Of a DNA stretch of 64,000 nucleotides, positions 30,088-40,792 are shown piece by piece (within the stretch, counting starts at the first letter, position 1; each line of letters starts with the position of its first letter). The translations under genes and the position numbers were made by a program. This DNA is from Hyphomicrobiales bacterium. GTDB lineage: Bacteria > Pseudomonadota > Alphaproteobacteria > Rhizobiales > Beijerinckiaceae. Location: positions 1 to 64,000 of the forward strand of contig JAPLOU010000048.1 of the NCBI GenBank assembly GCA_026400535.1, given 5' to 3'. The notes below the pieces were generated by a model. It was not told where the DNA came from and ran no database searches. It saw only the letters and a program-made list of their open reading frames with translations.

Positions 30088-31593
30088 ATGCCGAACCATC
30101 TGTTCGATGCCATCCGTGCCCGCATGCCGGCGCCGCACCGGCCGTTCATCATCCACCCGGATGGCCGCATTCTCAGCTATGGCGGGCTTGACGCCTTGTC
30201 GGCCCAGATGGCCGGCGCCCTGGTCGCGGCGGGCGTCCGTCCTGGTGACCGCGTCGCCGCGCAGGTCGAAAAGAGCGCCAGCGCGCTGATGCTCTACCTC
30301 GGCTGCGTGCGGGCCGGGGCGGTCTTCCTGCCGCTCAACAGCGCCTACACGCTGGCCGAACTCGACTATTTCATCGGCGACGCCGAGCCGGCGCTGATCG
30401 TCTGCGATCCGGGCAAGCGCGAGGGGCTTGCCGCCATTGCGCGCGGCGCTGCTGTCGAGACGCTCGATGCGGCGGGCGAGGGCAGCTTGCTGCAGAAGGC
30501 GAGCGCTTCTGCCTCGGCCTTTGCGGATATCGACCGCGGCTCGGACGATCTCGCCGCCATCCTCTACACTTCCGGCACGACCGGACGCTCGAAGGGGGCC
30601 ATGCTCAGCCATGACAACCTTGCCTCGAACGCCCGAACGCTGGTGGACTGCTGGCGCTTCATGCCGTCGGACGTGCTGCTGCACGCGCTGCCGATCTTCC
30701 ATACGCATGGCCTGTTCGTCGCCACAAACGTGACGCTCATGGCCGGATCGTCGATGATCTTTCTGCCAAGGTTTGATCCGAACCAGATCATGGCGTTGAT
30801 GCCGCGCGCAACCTGCATGATGGGCGTGCCGACGTTCTATGTGCGCCTGCTCGATCATCCCGGCCTGACCAAGGCTGCGACCGCCCACATGCGCCTGTTC
30901 GTATCAGGTTCGGCGCCATTGCTGGCCGATACGCACCGCGCCTGGTCCGACCGGACCGGCCACGCGATCCTTGAACGCTACGGGATGACCGAGACCAACA
31001 TGAACACCTCGAACCCGTATGACGGCGACCGCGTCGCCGGCACGGTGGGCTTCCCGCTGCCCGGCGTCGCGGCACGGGTGACCGATCCGGAGACGGGCAA
31101 GCCGTTGCCGGCCGACGTGATCGGTATGATCGAGGTCAAGGGCCCGAATGTCTTCAAGGGTTACTGGCGCAATCCCGAGAAGACGGCCGCCGAGTTCCGC
31201 CCCGACGGCTTCTTCATCACCGGCGATCTCGGCAAGATCGACGCCAGGGGCTATGTCCACATTGTCGGACGCGGCAAGGACCTGATCATCAGCGGCGGCT
31301 ACAATGTCTATCCGAAGGAGGTTGAAAGCGAGATCGACGCCATGCCGGGTGTGGTCGAAAGCGCCGTGATCGGCCTGCCTCACAAGGATTTCGGTGAGGG
31401 TGTCACGGCTGTAGTGGTCGTGGCCAAAGGCGCGGCGCTGGACGAGGCGGCCATCATCGCGGCCCTGGAGGCGCGGCTCGCCAGGTTCAAGCAGCCCAAG
31501 CGGATCTTCATCGTCGACGATCTGCCGCGCAACACCATGGGCAAGGTGCAGAAGAACGTGCTGCGCGAGATGTATCGAGAGACGTTCGGGTAG
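30088..31593 (+). CDS. matB: Malonyl-CoA synthetase / acyl-CoA ligase
   Basis: AILYTSGTTGRSKGAMLSHDNLASNARTLV, ERYGMTETNMNTSNPYDGDRVAGTVGFPLPGV, PKRIFIVDDLPRNTMGKVQKNVLR. Confidence 0.88.
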   Translation: MPNHLFDAIRARMPAPHRPFIIHPDGRILSYGGLDALSAQMAGALVAAGVRPGDRVAAQVEKSASALMLYLGCVRAGAVFLPLNSAYTLAELDYFIGDAEPALIVCDPGKREGLAAIARGAAVETLDAAGEGSLLQKASASASAFADIDRGSDDLAAILYTSGTTGRSKGAMLSHDNLASNARTLVDCWRFMPSDVLLHALPIFHTHGLFVATNVTLMAGSSMIFLPRFDPNQIMALMPRATCMMGVPTFYVRLLDHPGLTKAATAHMRLFVSGSAPLLADTHRAWSDRTGHAILERYGMTETNMNTSNPYDGDRVAGTVGFPLPGVAARVTDPETGKPLPADVIGMIEVKGPNVFKGYWRNPEKTAAEFRPDGFFITGDLGKIDARGYVHIVGRGKDLIISGGYNVYPKEVESEIDAMPGVVESAVIGLPHKDFGEGVTAVVVVAKGAALDEAAIIAALEARLARFKQPKRIFIVDDLPRNTMGKVQKNVLREMYRETFG

Positions 31594-31610
31594 GGCGTTC
31601 CGGAGCACAT

Positions 31611-31640
31611 CCCTCGACGGGCTGAGGATGAGGATCGTGG
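31611..31640. repeat. Dispersed intergenic repeat copy
   Basis: CCCTCGACGGGCTGAGGATGAGGATCGTGG; related copies at 40678, 55471, 59509 and 59586. Confidence 0.6.
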
Positions 31641-31784
31641 ACAGGGGGGGCTGCCAACACAGTCACTTTTGCCGCTCAATCTTCTCCAATCCTTCCGTCG
31701 GGGGACAAACTCCTGGTCCATCCCCTCGCCACGCGCCGCAATTCGTGGTCCACTGACATCACCCATGACTGAGCCTGGACGTCC

Positions 31785-33077
31785 ATGACCGATCTCGCCG
31801 CGCGCGTTTACAACCACACCTGGAAGATCGATCCGATCGTGCGCTCGCTGCTCGATACGGATTTCTACAAGATCCTGATGGCGCAGACGATTTTCCGGCG
31901 CCAACGCAACACCACGGCCCGGTTTGCCCTGATCAACCGGACGACCCGCATAAGGCTGGCCGAGATCATCGACGTGGGTGAATTGCGCGAGCAACTCGAC
32001 CATGTCCGCACCCTCAGGCTGTCGCGCGGCGAAAGTACCTGGCTGCGCGGCAACATGTTCTATGGGCGGCGGCAGATGTTCTCGCCCGACTTCATGGAAT
32101 GGTTCGAGGCGCTGAAGCTGCCGGACTATCACGTGGAGCAGAATGACGGTCAATATGAGCTGACCTTCGACGGGCCTTGGGTCGAGACGACGATGTGGGA
32201 AATCCCGGCCCTGGCGATTATCAATGAACTGCGCTCGCGCGCGGTACTCCGCGGCATGGGCCGCTTCGAATTGCAGGTCCTGTACGCGCGGGCGATGACG
32301 CGGGTCTGGGAGAAGATCACCCGGCTGCAGAAGCTGAAGGACCTGCGCATCGCCGACTTCGGTACACGGCGCCGTCACGGCTTCCTCTGGCAGGACTGGT
32401 GCGTGCAGGCGATGATCGAGGGTCTCGGATCGAACTTTCTGGGGACCTCGAACTGCCTGATCGCGATGCGCCGCGAGGTGGAGGCGATCGGCACCAACGC
32501 CCATGAACTGCCGATGGTCTACTCGGCCCTTGCCGCCAGTGACACGGAACTGGCGCAGGCGCCGTATCAGGTGCTGGCTGACTGGCAGCAGGACTACGAG
32601 GGCAATCTGCGCATCATCCTGCCTGACACATACGGGACGAGCGGGTTTCTCGCCCGCGCGCCGCAATGGATGGATGGCTGGACCGGTATCCGCATTGATT
32701 CCAAGGATCCGATCGCGGGCGGCGATGAGGCGATCGCCTGGTGGAAAGGCCGGGGCGTCGACCCGATGACCAAGCAGGTCATCTTCTCCGACGGACTTGA
32801 CGTCGACAGCATCGAGCAGATCCACGCGCATTTCCACGGCAAGGTGCGCTTCGGCTTCGGCTGGGGCACACTGCTGACGAACGATTTCCGCGGGTTCGCG
32901 CCCGACCGCAGCCTCGATCCGATTTCCGTCGTCTGCAAGGTGGTGTCCGCAAATGGCCGCCCGGCGGTGAAGATTTCGGACAATCCGACAAAGGCCACCG
33001 GCCCCAACGCGGAGATCTCGCGTTATAGGCGGGTGTTCGGGGGCGAAGCGCAGCCGTCGCGGGAAGTGGTGGTGTGA
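31785..33077 (+). CDS. pncB: Nicotinate phosphoribosyltransferase
   Basis: [48 protein letters not shown]. Confidence 0.95.
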   Translation: MTDLAARVYNHTWKIDPIVRSLLDTDFYKILMAQTIFRRQRNTTARFALINRTTRIRLAEIIDVGELREQLDHVRTLRLSRGESTWLRGNMFYGRRQMFSPDFMEWFEALKLPDYHVEQNDGQYELTFDGPWVETTMWEIPALAIINELRSRAVLRGMGRFELQVLYARAMTRVWEKITRLQKLKDLRIADFGTRRRHGFLWQDWCVQAMIEGLGSNFLGTSNCLIAMRREVEAIGTNAHELPMVYSALAASDTELAQAPYQVLADWQQDYEGNLRIILPDTYGTSGFLARAPQWMDGWTGIRIDSKDPIAGGDEAIAWWKGRGVDPMTKQVIFSDGLDVDSIEQIHAHFHGKVRFGFGWGTLLTNDFRGFAPDRSLDPISVVCKVVSANGRPAVKISDNPTKATGPNAEISRYRRVFGGEAQPSREVVV

Positions 33078-33148
33078 CACCCTGCGAAGGTCATGCTTGC
33101 TGACCCTTCGCTCCTCCACTAATGAGCGGGCTTTGCTGGAGTTTTTGA

Positions 33149-33922
33149 ATGGCTGCCTTCTACGAAGCCACCGTGACCGACATCCATCACTGGACCGACC
33201 GGCTGTTTTCGTTCCGCACGACGCGTGATCCGGCCTTCCGTTTCGAGGACGGTCAGTTCGCGATGATCGGGCTTGAGGTCGAGGGGAGAGCGCTGCTGCG
33301 CGCCTATTCGATGGCGAGCCCGAACCATGATGACGGGCTCGAGTTCTTTTCGATCAAGGTGCCGAACGGGCCGCTGACCTCGCGGCTGCAGCATATCAGG
33401 ATCGGGGACACCGTGCTGATCGGCAAGAAGCCGACCGGCACGCTGGTGCAGGACAGCCTGCTGCCGGGGCGCAATCTCTATCTGGTCTCGACTGGAACCG
33501 GCTTTGCGCCCTTTGCCAGCATCGTGCGCGATTTCGCGGTCTATGAGCGTTATGAGAGGATCGTGGCCATCCACGGCTGCCGTGAGGTCGCTGAACTCGG
33601 ATACAGCAAGCACATCATTGACGCCGTCCTGGCCGACGAGTACCTCGGCGAAGCGGCTGCCGGGAAGCTGATCTATTTTCCAACCGTGACGCGTGAGGCC
33701 TTCACCAACACCGGACGGGTGACGACCGCGCTCGAGGACGGCACGATCTCCGCCAAGGCCGGTCTGGCGCCGCTCGATCCGGCGCATGACCGTGTGATGA
33801 TTTGCGGGTCGGAAGCGATGCTGAAGGATCTGGTCGTGCTGATGAAGTTCCGTGGCTTTCGCGAGGGCTCGTCATCCGAGGCCGGCCACTACGTCATCGA
33901 GAAGGCTTTCGTGGAGAAGTGA
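33149..33922 (+). CDS. fpr: Ferredoxin--NADP reductase
   Basis: RAYSMASPNHDDGLEFFSIKVPNGPLTSRLQ, STGTGFAPFASIVRD, GHYVIEKAFVEK. Confidence 0.93.
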   Translation: MAAFYEATVTDIHHWTDRLFSFRTTRDPAFRFEDGQFAMIGLEVEGRALLRAYSMASPNHDDGLEFFSIKVPNGPLTSRLQHIRIGDTVLIGKKPTGTLVQDSLLPGRNLYLVSTGTGFAPFASIVRDFAVYERYERIVAIHGCREVAELGYSKHIIDAVLADEYLGEAAAGKLIYFPTVTREAFTNTGRVTTALEDGTISAKAGLAPLDPAHDRVMICGSEAMLKDLVVLMKFRGFREGSSSEAGHYVIEKAFVEK

Positions 33923-33925
33923 GTG

Positions 33926-35886
33926 TCAGGCTGCCTGCACGGCCTTGCGGGATGCCGCGATCATCTGGAGCGCCACATCAGCAGCCATCGGCCTGGCGAT
34001 CAGGTCGCGTTGCGCTCCTTCGCACCCCATGGATGTGACGAGGTCGAGCTGTGCGGCATGCTCGATGCCCTCTGCGGTGCAGGTCATGCTGATGCTGTTG
34101 GACATCATGACGATGCCGCTCACGATGGTGGCGGCGCGGCTGTCGCTGCATGTGTTGTCGATGTAGCTCTTGTCGATCGTCAGCTTGTCGATCGCCAGGT
34201 CGCGCAGGTGGCCAAAGCGTGAATACCCGGTGCCGAAGTCGTCGAGGGCGATCCGCACACCGGCCTCGCGCAGGTTGTTGAGGGTTTCCCGTGCGTTGTT
34301 GATGTCACGCATGATGGCGGTTTCCGCCACCTCAGCCTCGAAGCGCGCCGGGGGCAATCGGACTTCGGCGAGGATCGTCAGGATTCGCAGACCGGCTGAC
34401 GGCTTGATCAACTGGTCAGCCGACAGGCAAAAAGAGAGATAGAGGTCCTGCTGCCATTCTACGGCCTCCGCCGTAGCCTTGCGCAGGAGAACCTCCGTGA
34501 GCGCCTCCATGAGGCCCAGTTGCTCTGCAATCTCAATGAAAATTCCCGGAGGCACGACGCCGAGGGTCGGGTGCGTCCAGTGTGCGAGGGCCTCGAAACC
34601 GGTGATCTTGCCCCTGACTGTGTCAACGATCGGATGGTAATGCATGTCGAAGGCGTGTTGGCCGATGCCATCCCGCAGGCCCTGCTCAACCTCGACCCTA
34701 TACGTCGCCTTTCTTTCCAGATCGCTGGTGAAGAAGGCGGTGGTGCCGCGCGAAATGGTCTTGGCGTGGTAGAGTGCGGTGTCGGCATGCTCGATCAGCC
34801 GGGGCGGGTCGCCATGGCCATCATAGGCGGCCATGCCGATCGAGACGTCCAGCAGGGCGCTGATGCTGTCATGCGCAAAGTGTGCATCGAACGCGTCGCG
34901 CAGTTCCTCAGCCAGGGCAAGAGCCTCGGTGTCGCTGAATTTTCCGTCCGCGAGCACAGCGAACTCGGCTCCCCCATGCGGGCCACGATGCCCCGGTCGC
35001 CCACCGAGGCGGCCAACCGGCTTGCGACCTGCCTGAGCATGGCATCGCCAACGTGATGTCTATGTGCGTCGTTGATCGGCTTGAAGCTATCAAGGTCCAG
35101 CATCATCATCAGGAATGGTTCCGGCCTGCTGTCATTCCGCTTGCCGTAGCGGACGATGCAGGTGTCGAAAACGCGCTGGTTGGGCAGTCCGGTCAGAGGA
35201 TCTGTGTTCGCCAGCATTGTGGCCGCATCGCGCGCCCTGTCCGCTTCGGCCCTGCTGAAGTCGAGGTCCGAGCGCGATTTGACTATACCGGTGACTGTCT
35301 TGTGCATTTCCCGCAGCAGGAAGACTACCAGACCCGAAACGACGGCGAAAACTGGGGCCAGATGCTGAATGATCCCGTGCCCGGTCAACAGCAGGCCGAG
35401 GATTGTCGGCACTGCAGAAGCTGCAACCACCAGGATGGAGGTCCGAGGCAGGACATAAAGGCACAAGCCGATCGCCGCAGCGAGAAATCAGATCGAGATA
35501 ATGGCCAAAGCCTGCTGGGCGAGATCGCCATATTGCAGCAGCATGAGGCCGATGACTGAGAACGACAGCGACAGGAAAGGGCCGATAACGCCGACCAGCT
35601 TCATCTGCTGTTCCAACTCGGCCTGTGGGATCGCCTCGTTCCGGGACCGTGCCTGCACCCAGTAGACCAGACGCGTTGCAACAACGGATAGAAGGATCAG
35701 CGTACAGATCACGGCAAGCGCATTGGGGGCAGATTTGTGAAAGGCAGAAACCAGAATCAGGGTCACAACGATCACCACCCCGTACAAGACCGGGATCAGG
35801 CGCGTGAGCGCCTTAAACTGCTCCCTTGCCATCGACGGGTCTTGAGGCCTCGACCGTTCCGCTTCGGGGGCTGCGTGGTGAAACAT
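33926..35886 (-). pseudogene. GGDEF/EAL-domain membrane protein with in-frame stop and frameshift
   Basis: Three pieces: N-terminal TM region 35488-35886 ending TGA; same-frame TM + GGDEF start to about 34976; EAL domain in ORF 33926-34957 (GFEALAHW, DDFGTGYSRFGHLRDLAIDKLTIDKSYID). Confidence 0.85.
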
Positions 35887-36230
35887 TCCTACAATTCCAA
35901 ATCACTGGAAATGTCCATTGGACGTCGCAAGGTAGCCATTGCGGCCCGCAAAGCCATCTTGTCGAGACAACACGTGTCGAGAGACGTCGGAAGTTTTTTA
36001 TTCGAAACGTGCACTTCCTGAAGAGAAATACTGTTGAAGGTCAATTTTTGGTCAACCAGCGTGACTTGAGACCATGGCTTGTGCGCAAAGCTGGCTACTT
36101 GTTTTCGGCTTTGGTCCGGCACGCCTTCCTGTCCGCCGTTTCCGGCCACCGCCCCAACACAAGCGCGCTTGCGTCCATTCAGTTGCAAGCTATCATCCAT
36201 GTTGGGTCCTTTGTTCGGGGAGAGTTGGAT

Positions 36231-37448
36231 ATGCCGCAAGTTTTCACGCGCCGCGCAGTTGTTGCGGGCCTTGGCGTCGCAGGCCTTGCAGGCCCGGCGA
36301 GCGCCCAGACGGCCGCCTTGGGTGCGCCCATCCGGATCGGCGAGCTCAATTCCTACAGCCGCATGGCGGCGTTCGCACAGCCCTATCGCAATGCAATCCA
36401 GATGGCACAGGACGAGATCAACGCCCGCGGCGGAGCGCTGGGCAGGCCGCTCGAGTTTGTTTTCCGCGATGATGGCTCGACACCGGGCGACGCGGTTCGC
36501 GTGGCGGAGGAACTCGTCACCCGCGAGAACGTCTCGTTCATCGCCGGCACATTCCTGTCGAATGTCGGGCTGGCCGTGTCGGATTTCGCCAACCAGCGCA
36601 AGATCATGTTCCTGGCGACAGAGCCCTTGACCGACGCGCTGACGATGGCGCAGGGCAACCGATACACCTATCGCCTGCGTCCTTCGACCTTCATGCAGAC
36701 AAAGATGCTGGTCGACGCTGTCAAGGCGCGCAATATCCGCCGTTGGGCGCTGGTGGCCCCAAATTACGAGTACGGCCAGTCGGCCGTGGCCAACTTCAAG
36801 CGTCTGATCAGCGAGGCGACGCCAGGAGCCGAGTTCGTGGCCGAGCAGTTCCCGGCACTCGGGAGGATCGACGCCGGCGCGACCGTGGGGGCCCTCGCGC
36901 AATCACGACCGGACGGCATCTTCAATGTCACCTTCGGCGCGGACCTGACGCAATTCGTCCGCGAGGGCAACACGCGCGGCCTGTTCGAGCGCCGCACCGT
37001 GGTGAGCCTGCTGACCGGCGAGCCTGAGTATATGATCCCGCTGGGCGAGGAGACGCCCGAGGGCTGGATCGTGACGGGCTATCCGTGGGAGCAGATCAAG
37101 GATGCGCCGCACGCCGCCTTTGTCGCCGCTTACCGGGCCAAGTTCAACGACACGCCACGCCTCGGTTCCTTTCTTGGCTATGTTTTTGCCTACATGTGCC
37201 GTGACCTGATCGCCAAGGCAGGGTCGGTCGAGACCGAGGCGCTTCTGAGAACCTTCGACGACATGAAGTTCGACACGATCTCCGGGCCGGTGACCATGCG
37301 CGGCCTCGACAAGCAGGCCACCATGGGAGCCTGGGTTGGTGAGACGACCCTCAATGGGAAGGCCGGCGCGATGAAGAACTGGCGGTTCGAGGACGGGGCG
37401 AAGTACATGTTCCCGGAAGCCGAGGTTCGCGCGGTGCGCAAGGGGTGA
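36231..37448 (+). CDS. Branched-chain amino acid/amide ABC transporter substrate-binding protein
   Basis: MPQVFTRRAVVAGLGVAGLAGPASAQ...IRIGELNSYSRMAAFAQPYRNAIQMAQDEINARGGALGRPLEFVFRDDGSTPGDAVRVAEELV. Confidence 0.92.
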   Translation: MPQVFTRRAVVAGLGVAGLAGPASAQTAALGAPIRIGELNSYSRMAAFAQPYRNAIQMAQDEINARGGALGRPLEFVFRDDGSTPGDAVRVAEELVTRENVSFIAGTFLSNVGLAVSDFANQRKIMFLATEPLTDALTMAQGNRYTYRLRPSTFMQTKMLVDAVKARNIRRWALVAPNYEYGQSAVANFKRLISEATPGAEFVAEQFPALGRIDAGATVGALAQSRPDGIFNVTFGADLTQFVREGNTRGLFERRTVVSLLTGEPEYMIPLGEETPEGWIVTGYPWEQIKDAPHAAFVAAYRAKFNDTPRLGSFLGYVFAYMCRDLIAKAGSVETEALLRTFDDMKFDTISGPVTMRGLDKQATMGAWVGETTLNGKAGAMKNWRFEDGAKYMFPEAEVRAVRKG

Positions 37449-37993
37449 GGTTTCTGGGCGGCATATCCCCTTTTTCGCCGGCTGGCCGGAGAACGACAGT
37501 GTTCAGGAACGATTGGCGCGCAGAGCTTCGGAATGCGAAGCGAGATGAGCCCTGGCTTCTTGGCTGGGCCAATCGTCCGGTCAAGGTTGTGCTCCTGCCG
37601 TGGCAGTTTGAGGATGTCGTCAACAGATACGGTCTCGCAGCAAAATCATCGTTTGGGAAAACGCTGCAGGGCCTCGAGTGCGCCTTGGGGCTTGCGGCCG
37701 GCTTCCTGCCATTTGGGGCACGGAGCTGCCGGCCTGTCAAAATGCCGGTTGCTTCCGAATTCACCTCCGGGTTGACCATGGAACACACAGCGGGCACCGC
37801 CTACCGCGGATCAATGCGGGATCCGCGATCCAAGCCTGGCGATCCAAGCATCCATCAATGGTGCCTTCACCCTGGAATCGTGATTCCCGTCGTTTCTCGT
37901 CAGGGGATTTCCGTTCGTCCCGGCCACGTGTGTCGAGGATGAATTTGGCGGCGTATCTGTTCGTTCTGACTGTTTGGTAGCCGTAGACTGCCT

Positions 37994-39880
37994 ATGGACC
38001 TCTCTTTCGTCATCATCCAATCATTGTCCGGCCTCGCCAGCGCGTCGTCGCTGTTCATCATCGCGTCGGGGCTGACGATCGTTTTTGGCGTGACCCGGAT
38101 CGTTAACTTCGCGCATGGCTCGCTCTACATGCTGGGTGGCTATCTTGGGGTCACCATCGTGCCGTTGCTGCTTGATGTGGACCGCTCCCTGCCGATGTTC
38201 CTGCTCGGGGTCCTGATATCGGCCCTGATTGTCGGAGCCGTCGGCGCATTGATGGAAATCCTCCTCCTGCGGCGAATCTACCACGTCCCGGAACTCTTTC
38301 AGTTGCTTGCGACATTCGGCGTCGTGCTCATCGTGCAGGACCTGGTGATCAAGGTGTGGGGCGCGGTCGAGATTCCCGGTCCGCGCGCCCCGTCTCTGCG
38401 CCATGGCGTCTTCATCCTGGACCAGCGCTTTCCGGCCTATGAGCTGTTCCTGATCGCTGCCGGGCTGGTGGTGTTGGCCGGGCTCTGGCTGCTGATGCAG
38501 AAGACGCGCTTCGGCGTGCTGATCCGTGCCGCCACGCAGGATCGCGAGATGGTGGCGGCGCTTGGGGTCAATCAGGCCTGGCTGTTCACCGGCACGCTGT
38601 TTCTGGGCGCGTTCCTCGCCGGCCTCGGCGGGGCGTTGCAGATTCCGCGCGTGGCGATCAATACGCAGATGGACATCTCGATCATCACCGAGGTGTTCGT
38701 CGTTACGGTGATCGGCGGCATGGGCTCGGTGCCGGGCGCCTTCATTGCTGCGCTCATCATCGGCCAGTTGCAAGCCTTTGGCATCCTGATCTTCCCCAAG
38801 ATCACGCTGGTTCTGGTGTTCTTGCTGATGGCCGTGGTGCTTGTCATCAAGCCCTGGGGCCTTTTTGGCAAGCCTGACGCTTCGGCGGGGCGGGCGATCC
38901 TGCCCGAAGGAATCCTGTCGTTGAAGCGTTTTGGCACGGTCGACAACCTCGTGGCGGGCGTTGCGATCGCTGTCTTGCTGGCGCTGCCGGTGTTCGGCGA
39001 CAACTACATGATCAAGGTCGGCATCGAGGTGCTGGTGCTGGCGCTGGCGGCCTTCTCCCTGCATTTTCTGATCGGGGTGGGTGGCATCGTCTCCTTCGGG
39101 CATGCGGCCTATTTCGGGATCGGCGCCTATGCCGCGGGGCTGCTGGTAACCAGGCTGGGCTTTGCGATGGAGCCGGCGCTGATCCTCGCTCCGTTGATCG
39201 CGGGTGCTTTCGCTGCCTTGTTTGGATACTTCATCGTGCGGCTTTCCGGCATCTACCTCGCAATGCTGACGCTTGCCTTTGCGCAGATCGTTTACGCGGT
39301 CTGCTTCCAGTGGGTCGACCTCACCGGTGGTGACAACGGCGTGGTCGGTGTCTGGCCATCGGGCTGGGCGACGAGCCGTCAGGTCTATTTCTATCTCGTT
39401 CTCGCCTTCACTCTCAGCGCCATCATCGCGCTGCGGCACGCCATCTACACGCCCTTCGGCTACGCCCTGCGTGCTGCGCGCGACAGCGCCACGCGGGCGG
39501 ATGCGATCGGCATCGACGTGCGCCGCATCCGCTGGTTTGCCTTTACGCTCTCGGGCGCTGCGGCGGGGCTGGCCGGCGGGCTGTATTCGTTCTCGAAGGG
39601 ATCGATTGATCCAACCATGATCTCGATCCCGATGTCGGTGGATTTCCTGGTGATGGTGCTTCTTGGTGGTATCCAGACCGTGATGGGCCCGCTGGTTGGC
39701 GCTGCCGCCTTCCATTCGATCAAGGACTTCTTCATGCCGCTGACTGACTTCTGGCGGATGTTCCTCGGAGCCTCGATCATCCTCATGGTCCTGGTCTTCC
39801 CGCGCGGAATTGCCGGGGCCGCATCGCTGCTGACGGATCGTTTCAAGCCCAACCCGAAGCCTCTTGGCCTGCCCGCATGA
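37994..39880 (+). CDS. Fused LivH-LivM-type ABC transporter permease (628 aa)
   Basis: N-terminal half LivH-like (GLTIVFGVTRIVNFAHGSLYMLGGYLG), C-terminal half LivM-like (GVGGIVSFGHAAYFGIGAYAAGLL, YALRAARDSATRADAIGIDV). Confidence 0.92.
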   Translation: MDLSFVIIQSLSGLASASSLFIIASGLTIVFGVTRIVNFAHGSLYMLGGYLGVTIVPLLLDVDRSLPMFLLGVLISALIVGAVGALMEILLLRRIYHVPELFQLLATFGVVLIVQDLVIKVWGAVEIPGPRAPSLRHGVFILDQRFPAYELFLIAAGLVVLAGLWLLMQKTRFGVLIRAATQDREMVAALGVNQAWLFTGTLFLGAFLAGLGGALQIPRVAINTQMDISIITEVFVVTVIGGMGSVPGAFIAALIIGQLQAFGILIFPKITLVLVFLLMAVVLVIKPWGLFGKPDASAGRAILPEGILSLKRFGTVDNLVAGVAIAVLLALPVFGDNYMIKVGIEVLVLALAAFSLHFLIGVGGIVSFGHAAYFGIGAYAAGLLVTRLGFAMEPALILAPLIAGAFAALFGYFIVRLSGIYLAMLTLAFAQIVYAVCFQWVDLTGGDNGVVGVWPSGWATSRQVYFYLVLAFTLSAIIALRHAIYTPFGYALRAARDSATRADAIGIDVRRIRWFAFTLSGAAAGLAGGLYSFSKGSIDPTMISIPMSVDFLVMVLLGGIQTVMGPLVGAAAFHSIKDFFMPLTDFWRMFLGASIILMVLVFPRGIAGAASLLTDRFKPNPKPLGLPA

Positions 39881-40656
39881 CGCTGCTCAAGGTTGCCGGG
39901 CTGAACAAGCGCTTTGGCGGCGTGATTGCCGCGAAGGGTGTTACCTTCGAACTGGAGGCTGGCGACATGCTGGCCATCATCGGGCCGAACGGGGCGGGCA
40001 AATCGACCACTTTCAACATGGTCGGCGGCCAGCTCAGGCCTGATTCCGGCGAGGTGCTGCTGGCGGACAAGCCTGTCTCGGGCCTCGCGCCGCGCGATGT
40101 CTGGCGGCGCGGGATCGGGCGCACTTTCCAGATTGCGCAGACCTTCGTGTCGATGAGCGTGGCCGAGAATGTGCAGATGGCGCTGATCTCCTGGCATGGC
40201 CGCATCCTGTCGTTTGGCGCGCGGGCTCAGACGCTCTACCGTTCCGAGGCGCTGGACCTGCTTGATCTCGTCGGCATGCGCGACGACGCCGACAGGCCGG
40301 TGCGCGAACTTGCCTATGGCGACGTCAAGCGCGTTGAATTGGCGATTGCACTCGCCTCGGCGCCGAAGCTCCTCCTGATGGACGAGCCGACCGCCGGCAT
40401 GGCGCCCAAGGAGAGGTCGCAACTGATGGACATCACCGCGACCATCGCGCGGCAGCGCAAGATTGGCGTGCTATTCACCGAGCACGACATGGACGCGGTC
40501 TTCGCGCATGCCGATCGGATCCTGGTGCTGGTACGCGGCGAGATCATCGCCGACGGCAAGCCCGACGAGGTCCGTGCCAACGCCCGGGTCAAGCAGGTCT
40601 ATCTCGGCGACATGGGCGTGGCGGCTGCGATGCGGGCGCGGCGGGGCCGGGCGTGA
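39877..40656 (+). CDS. Branched-chain amino acid ABC transporter ATP-binding protein (LivG-like)
   Basis: LKVAGLNKRFGGVIAAKGVTFELEAGDMLAIIGPNGAGKSTTFNMVGG. Confidence 0.94.
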   Translation: MTLLKVAGLNKRFGGVIAAKGVTFELEAGDMLAIIGPNGAGKSTTFNMVGGQLRPDSGEVLLADKPVSGLAPRDVWRRGIGRTFQIAQTFVSMSVAENVQMALISWHGRILSFGARAQTLYRSEALDLLDLVGMRDDADRPVRELAYGDVKRVELAIALASAPKLLLMDEPTAGMAPKERSQLMDITATIARQRKIGVLFTEHDMDAVFAHADRILVLVRGEIIADGKPDEVRANARVKQVYLGDMGVAAAMRARRGRA

Positions 40657-40677
40657 TGGCCACCCTTGTGAACCCCA

Positions 40678-40773
40678 GCATCCTCAGCCTGAGCCCGTCG
40701 AAGGATTATTCCAGCTTGGCATCAACCGGCGTCTGCTCCTGCAACAAGCTCAGGAACAGGATCGTGGGTGAAC
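40678..40773. repeat. Inverted-repeat intergenic element between livG-like and livF-like genes
   Basis: CATCCTCAGCCTGAGCCCGTCGAAGG ... AAGCTCAGGAACAGGATCGTGGGTG; arms related in inverted orientation and to repeats at 31611 and 59509. Confidence 0.6.
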
Positions 40774-40792
40774 GAAGCAGGCGCGTTTAACC

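Noticed and set aside
30088-31593. Complete malonate catabolism locus (matA-matB with transporter)
   Set aside because: Only a matB-like ligase is present; no malonyl-CoA decarboxylase seen in the window, and the TRAP operon is about 5 kb away with an unrelated ABC operon between
37445-37942. 165-aa ORF after the Liv SBP
   Set aside because: No start context, no recognisable motif, and it runs through repeat-like text; kept only as an unexplained spacer
38021-39715. 564-aa minus-strand ORF opposite the fused Liv permease
   Set aside because: Same shadow-frame composition (HRDRDHG..., QHHHQ...); the plus-strand permease is unambiguous
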